A stretch of 5,172 nucleotides of DNA from Nitrospira sp. (GTDB lineage Bacteria; Nitrospirota; Nitrospiria; Nitrospirales; Nitrospiraceae). The DNA is taken from the NCBI GenBank assembly GCA_016873525.1, contig VGXD01000165.1, positions 1-5,172 on the forward strand, read 5' to 3'. Below the pieces are notes generated by a model, which did not search any database, was not told where the DNA came from, and saw only the letters and a list, made by a program, of their open reading frames with translations. A program made the position numbers and the translations under genes. The stretch's first letter is position 1, and the number at the start of each line of letters is the position of its first letter. Positions 1-5,172 of this stretch are shown piece by piece.

Positions 1-1
1 C

Positions 2-706
2 GCGCGCGTGGACCTCACCCAAGCCCAGGCTCGCCTGCACGGCGACCTGCCTCCCGGTTCCTATGCGGTGCTGACCGTGAAGGACACCGGCACCGGCATG
101 GATGGCGCCACGCTCGCCCGCTGTTTCGAGCCCTTCTTTACCACCAAACCGGTGGGGCAAGGCACGGGGCTCGGCCTCTCGATGGTGTATGGGATCGTCA
201 GACAAAGCGGGGGCCACATCGAAGTCACCAGCCGGCCCGGGCAAGGGACGACCTTTCGACTCTATTTCCCACGCGCCGATTTGGCGCAGGAGACGGAGCA
301 AGCGAGCCCCCTCGCCGTGAAACCCAAGGGCGGTACCGAAACGATTCTCGTGGTAGAGGATGAGCCCGGCGTGAGGCAACTGATCCTGGACGTGCTCCGG
401 GATCAGGGGTATACGACGTTGGAAGCCGCGCATGGGCACGAAGCGCTGTGCTTGGGCCTCGAGCACGTCGGCCCCATCCATCTCCTCCTCACGGATATGG
501 TGATGCCGGGGATGACGGGCCGTGAGGTGGCGCAGCAATTTTTGCGCCTACGCCCGGATGTCAAAACGATTTACATGACGGGCTATCCGCAGGAAAATGT
601 CCAGCTTGAAGAGATCCTCCGCCCGGGCGACGCTTTCCTGCAGAAACCGTTCGAGCCGGATCAATTGCTGACAACCGTGCGCGAACTGCTCGAGCCGCAT
701 CCATGA
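2..706 (+). CDS. Hybrid sensor histidine kinase, C-terminal part (HATPase_c + receiver), 5' truncated
   Basis: This is the C-terminal end of a two-component hybrid kinase. The reading frame is open to the left edge, so the true start and the sensor and HisKA domains lie outside; the GTG at position 8 is probably internal. Counting from the first full codon, the visible 234 residues carry the ATP-binding G1 box (DTGTGMD, about 28-34), the F box (FEPFFTTK, 42-49) and the G2 box (GQGTGLGLS, 52-60). The N box is missing because of the edge. After a linker of about 20 residues comes a CheY-like receiver domain (about 114-230): acidic pair in VVEDE (119-120), phospho-acceptor Asp165 in LLLTDMVMPG, Thr193 in MTGYP and Lys215 in QKPF. 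All the catalytic receiver residues are present, so it should accept phosphate, from its own kinase or through a relay. There is no DNA-binding output domain. The stop overlaps the next gene's ATG. The signal sensed cannot be told from this fragment. Confidence 0.95.
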   Translation, partial: ARVDLTQAQARLHGDLPPGSYAVLTVKDTGTGMDGATLARCFEPFFTTKPVGQGTGLGLSMVYGIVRQSGGHIEVTSRPGQGTTFRLYFPRADLAQETEQASPLAVKPKGGTETILVVEDEPGVRQLILDVLRDQGYTTLEAAHGHEALCLGLEHVGPIHLLLTDMVMPGMTGREVAQQFLRLRPDVKTIYMTGYPQENVQLEEILRPGDAFLQKPFEPDQLLTTVRELLEPHP

Positions 707-1644
707 CCGGTCCTCCGCCGTCACGCAGCGCCAACGCGGCGTCCCTTCGCAACCTTTCTCATCCGCTCGCTCTCGGTGACCGGGCTTCAGCTCCCTGGAC
801 AAGTCTGCTGCTGCTGGCCTGCGTTGCGATGGGGTTCGGACAAGCCTGCCAGGGCCCGTTCCAGACCACCCGCATCGTCTGCGGCGCCTGCGAAGAACCG
901 GACCGCTTCGTCCGTCTGCAACTCCGCCGGACCGCCCCGCAGCAGCATCCCCCGCCACCCTTCGCCCATCCCTTGGCCCTGAGCCCAGAGGACTGGATGC
1001 CCATCTTGACCAGCATCCGGGTCCAGGGCCATCGCCCGGGACTGCTGTTTTCCTCCGACAAGGACCCCGTGGAGCCGGCCTTTTCACCGGACGACATCGC
1101 CTACCTGAGCGGCACGCTCAGCAAAGCCTTTGCCCAAGCGCGACCCGGCGAGTGGATCGTCTTTGGGCTCAGCCATGCCTCGTCAGCATCCGCCGCTGTG
1201 ACCGAAGTGACCTCCGGCGGGTGGTTCGTGGACGGACCTCACCTCCACCTCATCCTGGCGCACTATCGATACACCGTCACCATGCCGAATGTCCGGGAAC
1301 TCTTATGGCAGGCCCCCCTGCACGCCAACACGGAGCCTCTCTACGATTTCGTGCCGGGCGACTTTCAGACCGTGGCACAGACTCCAAACCTTCTGAGCCG
1401 GCTCCTCCTTCCCAATCTCCCCGCCATCGCCATCGCCTACCAACCGCTCCTCCTCGCCACGACCGCTCCGCCGCAGCCCTCCCCCAAGAGTTCTGCCGCG
1501 CCGCCTTCCAGACCCGACCAGCAATCAGACGCCGGGCCATCACTGGAAGAGCGGCTCCAGAAGCTCAAGAGACTCAGAGAACAGGCCTTGATCACCGAAG
1601 AAGAATACAGGGCCAAGAAACAGCAGCTTCTCGAACAATTCTGA
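703..1644 (+). CDS. Predicted exported (possibly lipo-) protein with C-terminal SHOCT motif, function unknown
   Basis: A 313-residue protein of unknown function. The ATG overlaps the kinase stop (ATGA) and no Shine-Dalgarno sequence is visible, so translation is probably coupled to the kinase gene. It is the only standard start that keeps the hydrophobic segment. Residues 33-46 (TSLLLLACVAMGFG) look like a signal peptide core or anchor after a long N-terminal region. Cleavage could follow Ala48, or Cys40 (LLAC) or Cys49 (GQAC) could be lipidated; none is an ideal site. A CxxC lies at 60-63. The central region, about 88-225, looks like a folded domain (HPLALSPEDW, AFSPDDIAYL, LHLILAHYRY), but I cannot name a family. 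A Pro/Ser/Ala-rich linker (about 253-279) leads to a terminal SHOCT motif (281-312), with LQKLKRLREQALITEEEY as its signature. SHOCT is a short helical module often found at protein ends and thought to mediate oligomerisation or binding. The name and location are inferred. Confidence 0.85.
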   Translation: MTGPPPSRSANAASLRNLSHPLALGDRASAPWTSLLLLACVAMGFGQACQGPFQTTRIVCGACEEPDRFVRLQLRRTAPQQHPPPPFAHPLALSPEDWMPILTSIRVQGHRPGLLFSSDKDPVEPAFSPDDIAYLSGTLSKAFAQARPGEWIVFGLSHASSASAAVTEVTSGGWFVDGPHLHLILAHYRYTVTMPNVRELLWQAPLHANTEPLYDFVPGDFQTVAQTPNLLSRLLLPNLPAIAIAYQPLLLATTAPPQPSPKSSAAPPSRPDQQSDAGPSLEERLQKLKRLREQALITEEEYRAKKQQLLEQF

Positions 1645-1710
1645 CCCAAGCCGCAATGGCCGACTCCCAACCCCTTCCTCCTTAGGCTGGAGACCGTTGC
1701 CAACATCCTG

Positions 1711-2016
1711 CTAAACCACCTGCGTGCAGGGAAACACAAAAGCATGGACGGGAGCTTTGCCGGAGGGATGTTCCTTCGCAAGTCCATCGTGAAAGGCTTT
1801 CAAGTCGCCGATCGCCTGGTCGGCCTGATCGTCCGGCAAGGCCGCCAACAGCAGCGAGTTGAACCCCAGGGACGCAAACGCTCCCCTGGCCATGCCGCTC
1901 TGCCCCATGCCGGTGACCTCGGACAACAGCGTATAGGCCTTGATCCCTCGTGCTTGGAGCAGGGTCAGCACCTCGTCCTTGAGAGAATCCCGAAAGACAA
2001 TCATCACCATCTTCAT
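1711..2016 (-). CDS. Small PII-like (GlnB-fold) protein
   Basis: A 101-residue cytoplasmic protein. Its pattern fits the beta-alpha-beta-beta-alpha-beta ferredoxin-like fold of the PII/GlnB superfamily: strand 1 MKMVMIVF, helix 11-24, strand 2 about 27-35, strand 3 NSLLLAALP (53-61), helix DDQADQAIGDLKAFHDGL (62-79) and strand 4 VHAFVFPC (90-97). It is not a canonical GlnB/GlnK. The region where the long T-loop would sit is only a short Gly-rich stretch (about 36-51), with no uridylylation Tyr. It resembles the small PII-like proteins sometimes annotated as transporter-associated (PG0541-like), but no transporter is visible here. The ATG follows a strong ribosome binding site and the stop is TAG. 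It lies 52 bases downstream of the tRNA nucleotidyltransferase fusion on the same strand and converges with the SHOCT gene. The family assignment is from fold pattern and remembered resemblance; the ligand and partner are unknown. Confidence 0.78.
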   Translation of the reverse strand: MKMVMIVFRDSLKDEVLTLLQARGIKAYTLLSEVTGMGQSGMARGAFASLGFNSLLLAALPDDQADQAIGDLKAFHDGLAKEHPSGKAPVHAFVFPCTQVV

Positions 2017-2022
2017 GACAGG

Positions 2023-2030
2023 CTCCTCCC
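2023..2030 (-). promoter_or_regulatory. Strong Shine-Dalgarno sequence of the PII-like gene
   Basis: Read on the minus strand this is GGGAGGAG, six bases before the ATG at 2016. It is the only strong ribosome binding site seen before any complete gene here. It fixes the start of the PII-like protein and suggests efficient translation independent of the upstream cistron. Confidence 0.85.
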
Positions 2031-2039
2031 TTGACGTCT

Positions 2040-2054
2040 GGGGCTTGCGGCCCC
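2040..2054 (-). other. GC-rich inverted repeat between the fusion gene and the PII-like gene
   Basis: On the minus strand GGGGC and GCCCC (5 bp) flank a five-base loop, CGCAA. It sits between the stop at 2069 and the Shine-Dalgarno sequence at 2030. No U-run follows (AGACGTCAAGG comes next), so it is not a standard intrinsic terminator. It could be a small mRNA stem between two cistrons, or chance in GC-rich DNA. Confidence 0.35.
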
Positions 2055-2068
2055 GCGTGTTGCCTCGG

Positions 2069-4705
2069 TCATCCCCCGATCAACTGCTTCACCAGTGCCC
2101 GTTCCTCCGCCTCGGACGTCACCCGACCGTTGAGGCGGGCCTCCAGCAATGTCTCCAGGAGCTTCTTGTACTGGGGACCCGGCTTCAACCCCATGGCCTT
2201 GAGGGCAGTCCCCGTGAGAGCGGGTCTGACATGGCGATCGGTGGTCAGGTAGGCGGAAATCCGGCGCTTGGCGGATTCCGACTTGCTCTTGGCCATGAGG
2301 AACAGCAGGGTCTCGTCGGCCTGACCCTGGAACAAGCGGTAGGTGTCGGCCGGACTCGGCGGAGGACGTTTCGCGAGCTGGCGGAGGATGCGGGGAGAAG
2401 CCCTGTGGCCGGTCCTGATCTTCTCGGCGTGCCGATCGGGCAGCGCCAGCCGCATCAGCGTTTCCCCCACCGCCTTGTGCGGAATCACGTCCATGATCGC
2501 CATGAAATAGACCAGCCAGGGATCGATCTGCTGACGCAAATCCGACAACCGGTGCCAGGCCAAGGCCTGCTCGACCCCCTTGAGGAGCGCCGCCAGGCGG
2601 GACGACCAGGCAAGGGCCGGGTGGATGAACCGGAGCAGGTCCAACTCGCCCAGCCTGGCGACAGCCTTCCGCGGCTCCTCCTCCGAGAACAGGAGCATCA
2701 GCTCGGTCAACAAGCGCTGGCCGGAGAGGCGGTGGAAGAGGTCCATCTTGGCGGCGCCCTTGATCAGCGTGAGCGTCTCCTTGCCCAGGCGAAATCCAAA
2801 CCGCTGCTCGAACCGGACGGCCCGGATCACGCGCGTCGGATCTTCGACGAAGCTCAAGCTGTGGAGCACGCGGATGGTCTGCTCCTTGAGGTCCCGCTGC
2901 CCGCCGTAGAAGTCGATCAACTCCCCGAACCGCCCGTTCAGCCGGATGGCCAGCGTGTTGATCGTGAAGTCCCTCCGGTAGAGGTCTTTCTTGATCGAAC
3001 TCTGCTCGACGGTCGGGAGCGCGGTCGGATATTCGTAGTACTCGGTGCGAGCCGTCGCCACGTCCAGCTTGAAGCCGTCCGGACAGACCACCACGGCCGT
3101 GCCGAACCGCTCGTGGACCTTCACGCGCGCGGCCAGTTGCCGCCCCAAGGCCCTGGCGAAGGCAATCCCGTCGCCTTCGACGACCACATCCAGGTCCAGG
3201 TTCTCGATGCCCAGCAGGAGGTCCCGCACAAAGCCGCCCACGACATAGACCAACAGACCGAGTCGATCCCCCAGCTCGCCGGCCTGTTTCAGGAGACCGG
3301 CCACCCGGGCCGGCAGCCGCTCCTTGAGCATGCTGCCGACGTCCCGCCTGTGGCTGGAGGCCGAAGGAGTCTCTCCCTTGACCCTGGCCCGAGCCGCAGC
3401 CAGGACGTCATCGTGAAGGGTCCTGAGCAGATCGGTCCTGGTGATCACGCCGACGACCTTGGTCCCGTCCAGCACCGGCACGAAGCGTTGGTTCCGCTCG
3501 ATCATTCTCGCTTCGATCTCGCGGAAAGGCGTGTCCGGCTCTGCCTGGTACTGATCGGTCTGGGCCACGGTCCGGACGGAGGCCCCGGCCAGTCCGTGAA
3601 ACAGCGCTTTTTGGATGATCTCCCTGGTCACCAAGCCGAGATAGCGCTCCTTGTTGTCCAGCACGGGCAGGACATTGACCCCATACTTGGTCATGCGGTC
3701 GCCGGCCTCCGCGACGGTTGCCTCGTCTTCGACGGCCTTGACCGGCCTGGTCATCACGTCCCTGGCCAGGAGGGTGGGACGGAACTGCTCGTGCAGCAAC
3801 CGCGCCAGCCGCTCCTTGATCTCGATCAGCGTCTTGCCCTTGACGCTGGCCGCCCCAGCCACCGCATGGCCCCCGCCGCCGAATTCCTGCAGGAGGCGCC
3901 CCACGTCGATCTCGGGACGCCGGCTCCGGCCGATGATCTCGGCCTTGTCCTCCATTGCGATCGCCGCCACCACCGCGTCGAGCCCTTCCAATTCGGCCAG
4001 CTTGTGCACGGCCTCGGACAGATCCCCCCGGTAGCGGTCGTAGGTACTGGTGGCCAGCAACACCTTGCGTCCGTCCAGGTAATAGACCTCGCTGTGATGG
4101 AGCAAGTCATTGAGCAGCGTAATCTGCTCCGGGTCCAGGTGAGGGCGCAGCCGGTCCGAGACCATGTTCAAGTCCGCCCCGGCCCGCAACAAGGCCGCGG
4201 CCGCTTCCAGGTCGCGGGCGGTGGTGGAGATGTACGCCAACGAGCCGGTTTCTTCGTAGAGCCCGATCGCCAGCACCGTGGCTTCGAAGGGCGTGAGCGC
4301 CAGGCTCTGGGCTTGCAAGCGCTCGATCATCATCGTCGTCGTCGCCCCGACCTGCTCCACCACACGAAGGTCGGCCCGGAGCAGCCCGGCTCCTCCCCCG
4401 GCATGGTCGGCATCGGGATGGTGATCGTAGATATGGAGCGAGACCGCCGGATTCAAGCAGAGGTCCTTGAGGGGCCCGATCCGCTCCGGCTCCTGGATAT
4501 CCACCAGAATCAGGCGTGTGACTTGCGTAAGATCCAGATCCTTGAGCCGCGCCAGCCCGAGGTCGTGCAAGGCCAGAAAGTTGCGGACCGGCTCTTGCGC
4601 CCCGCCGGGAAAAACCAGGGTCGCGCCGGGATAGAGCTTCCGCGCCGCAACCATGGACGCCAGACCGTCGAAGTCCGCATTCACATGGGTGGTAATGAGG
4701 TCCAC
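2069..4705 (-). CDS. cca: DHH/DHHA1 phosphoesterase - CBS - tRNA nucleotidyltransferase fusion (CCA-adding or A-adding enzyme)
   Basis: An 878-residue cytoplasmic enzyme expected to build or repair the tRNA 3' CCA end. The DHH domain has THVNADFDG (6-14), Asp69 in LVDI, DHH (94-96) and YEETG (150-154). DHHA1 follows, with GGGGHAVAGA (276-285). Two CBS domains lie at about 314-370 and 377-433. The class II nucleotidyltransferase head starts near 485: GG 490-491, metal-binding Asp504/Asp506 in LDLDV, RRDFTIN (577-583), D598xxxG602, and the EDxxR base-selecting motif (621-625). The C-terminal RNA-binding part ends with MGLKPGPQY (838-846). The stretch before RRDFTIN, where the flexible loop of CCA- and A-adding enzymes lies, is present, which argues against a CC-adding-only enzyme. 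The same architecture occurs in the large A-adding enzyme of Aquifex (from memory), so full CCA addition is not proven and the symbol is the generic one. The GTG start is set by an in-frame TAG 12 bases upstream and matches where the DHH fold begins; no Shine-Dalgarno is visible. The DHH domain may hydrolyse phosphodiesters such as short RNAs or dinucleotides (inference). Confidence 0.95.
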   Translation of the reverse strand: MDLITTHVNADFDGLASMVAARKLYPGATLVFPGGAQEPVRNFLALHDLGLARLKDLDLTQVTRLILVDIQEPERIGPLKDLCLNPAVSLHIYDHHPDADHAGGGAGLLRADLRVVEQVGATTTMMIERLQAQSLALTPFEATVLAIGLYEETGSLAYISTTARDLEAAAALLRAGADLNMVSDRLRPHLDPEQITLLNDLLHHSEVYYLDGRKVLLATSTYDRYRGDLSEAVHKLAELEGLDAVVAAIAMEDKAEIIGRSRRPEIDVGRLLQEFGGGGHAVAGAASVKGKTLIEIKERLARLLHEQFRPTLLARDVMTRPVKAVEDEATVAEAGDRMTKYGVNVLPVLDNKERYLGLVTREIIQKALFHGLAGASVRTVAQTDQYQAEPDTPFREIEARMIERNQRFVPVLDGTKVVGVITRTDLLRTLHDDVLAAARARVKGETPSASSHRRDVGSMLKERLPARVAGLLKQAGELGDRLGLLVYVVGGFVRDLLLGIENLDLDVVVEGDGIAFARALGRQLAARVKVHERFGTAVVVCPDGFKLDVATARTEYYEYPTALPTVEQSSIKKDLYRRDFTINTLAIRLNGRFGELIDFYGGQRDLKEQTIRVLHSLSFVEDPTRVIRAVRFEQRFGFRLGKETLTLIKGAAKMDLFHRLSGQRLLTELMLLFSEEEPRKAVARLGELDLLRFIHPALAWSSRLAALLKGVEQALAWHRLSDLRQQIDPWLVYFMAIMDVIPHKAVGETLMRLALPDRHAEKIRTGHRASPRILRQLAKRPPPSPADTYRLFQGQADETLLFLMAKSKSESAKRRISAYLTTDRHVRPALTGTALKAMGLKPGPQYKKLLETLLEARLNGRVTSEAEERALVKQLIGG

Positions 4706-4711
4706 GCAGCC

Positions 4712-4720
4712 ATTCTAACA
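4712..4720 (-). promoter_or_regulatory. Possible extended -10 promoter for the DHH-CBS-nucleotidyltransferase gene
   Basis: On the minus strand this reads TGTTAGAAT: a TGn extension followed by TAGAAT, one mismatch from the consensus -10. The best -35 at a 17-base spacing is TTTAAC (4740-4735), only 3 of 6 matches. TAGAAT ends six bases before the GTG start, so transcription would begin at or next to the start codon. It lies in the 56-base gap after the glycosyltransferase stop. It is a pattern match only. Confidence 0.35.
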
Positions 4721-4761
4721 GGATCGGGCAAGGCGTTAAACAACCGGCCGCCTTTGTGTCC

Positions 4762-5172
4762 TCAGCGGACATCCTGAAAGAAGGAACGGGGGAGCACGGG
4801 GAGGTGAAACTCCACGTGCAGGATGATCAGGAGCACCCGGGCAAAGCTACGCCAAATGCCCATCTGGACGAACTTGCGGGAGTCGGTCACCACCGGAGGC
4901 TCAAGGAGGACCGGGGTGACGATGCGAACGAGCTTCTCGCACAAGGCCACATCCTCCAGAATCGGCTGCTCGGGGAAGCCGCCCAACCGTTCGAACAACG
5001 ACCGCCGCACGAAGAGCGCCTGATCCCCATAGATGATGCGGGAGCGGACACAGCGGAAGTTGTCCAAGAAGGAGATCAGCGCCAGACGCCGGTCCGATCC
5101 GGAGAATCGGTGCCGGAAGCCGCCGGCCTGGACGGTCTGATCCGACTCCAGGCGATTCAACCGCGCCAGGGC
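4762..5172 (-). CDS. Family 2 glycosyltransferase (TIGR04283-like), C-terminal part, 5' truncated
   Basis: The frame is open to the right edge, so the N-terminal nucleotide-sugar binding half, including any DxD, lies outside. The TTG at 5160 is unlikely to be the start, because coding continues upstream as ALAR. Counting from the edge, 136 residues are visible. GDQALFVRR (49-57), LGGFPEQPILEDVAL (63-77) and VVTDSRKF (94-101) match the acceptor-side half of GT-A family 2 transferases, in particular the group called rSAM/selenodomain-associated transferase 2 (TIGR04283). Glu73-Asp74 sit where the catalytic acidic residue of this fold is expected. The C-terminus (about 105-130) is hydrophobic and basic, and could associate with the membrane. 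The gene ends with TGA 56 bases before the tRNA nucleotidyltransferase fusion on the same strand. The sugar donor and acceptor cannot be told, and a functional link to the downstream genes is not evident. Confidence 0.88.
   Translation of the reverse strand, partial: ALARLNRLESDQTVQAGGFRHRFSGSDRRLALISFLDNFRCVRSRIIYGDQALFVRRSLFERLGGFPEQPILEDVALCEKLVRIVTPVLLEPPVVTDSRKFVQMGIWRSFARVLLIILHVEFHLPVLPRSFFQDVR

Noticed and set aside
548..1087. A 179-codon minus-strand frame across the kinase/SHOCT junction
   Set aside because: It is antisense to two supported genes, has an Arg/Gly-rich low-complexity translation, and no ribosome binding site was noted.
1152..1685. A 177-codon plus-strand frame inside the SHOCT gene
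   Set aside because: It is a shifted reading of the SHOCT gene; the 703-1644 frame carries the signal segment and a clear C-terminal SHOCT motif.
1645..1710. Bidirectional terminator in the convergent gap
   Set aside because: I found no stem of useful length followed by a T-run in either direction. The palindrome CCTGCGTGCAGG at 1719-1730 lies inside the PII-like coding sequence and lacks a T-tract.
1437..1787. A 116-codon minus-strand frame with AAGGAGGAAGG near 1673-1683 resembling a ribosome binding site
   Set aside because: The frame overlaps the 3' ends of two supported genes and its translation has no recognisable domain. The purine-rich stretch is probably chance in the convergent gap.
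4107..4772. A 221-codon minus-strand frame whose ATG overlaps the glycosyltransferase stop
   Set aside because: The overlap looks like translational coupling, but the frame is a shifted reading of the 5' part of the fusion gene. Its translation is Arg/Gly/Pro-rich and has no domain, while the other frame encodes an intact DHH domain.
1940..4777. A 945-codon open frame on the plus strand covering the whole fusion gene
   Set aside because: It is codon-aligned antisense to a gene with every expected catalytic motif. Its translation is rich in Gln, Arg, His, Pro and Gly with no recognisable domain, and its openness follows from the absence of TTA/CTA/TCA codons in the real gene.

Overview
The window is high-GC bacterial DNA with dense, strongly GC3-biased genes. 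A hybrid sensor kinase, a DHH-CBS-tRNA nucleotidyltransferase fusion, a PII-like small protein and a selenodomain-type glycosyltransferase together suggest an environmental Gram-negative such as a Nitrospira-like member of Nitrospirota. This assignment is inferred from gene content and composition only.

Layout: two genes run on the plus strand at the left (about 1-1644) and three on the minus strand fill the rest (1711-5172). They converge on a 66-base gap. From left to right: (1) the C-terminal part of a hybrid histidine kinase (ATPase domain plus receiver domain), cut by the left edge. (2) A predicted exported protein with a C-terminal SHOCT motif, whose ATG overlaps the kinase stop codon (ATGA). 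(3) Minus strand: a 101-residue PII-like protein with a strong ribosome binding site. (4) Minus strand: an 878-residue protein with DHH and DHHA1 phosphoesterase domains, two CBS domains and a class II CCA-adding/A-adding tRNA nucleotidyltransferase. (5) Minus strand: the C-terminal part of a family 2 glycosyltransferase, cut by the right edge.

The minus-strand genes lie in the order glycosyltransferase, tRNA nucleotidyltransferase fusion, PII-like protein, with gaps of 56 and 52 bases, so they could be co-transcribed. A TGn-TAGAAT element just before the GTG of the fusion gene suggests it may also have its own promoter, possibly giving a leaderless mRNA. The kinase and SHOCT genes look like a translationally coupled pair.

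I found no RNA genes, mobile elements, CRISPR arrays or clear intrinsic terminators. Nothing here is a clear new multi-gene system. The points most worth a second look are the fusion enzyme's active-site and ligand-site details, the coupled kinase/SHOCT pair, and the PII-like protein beside a tRNA-repair enzyme.
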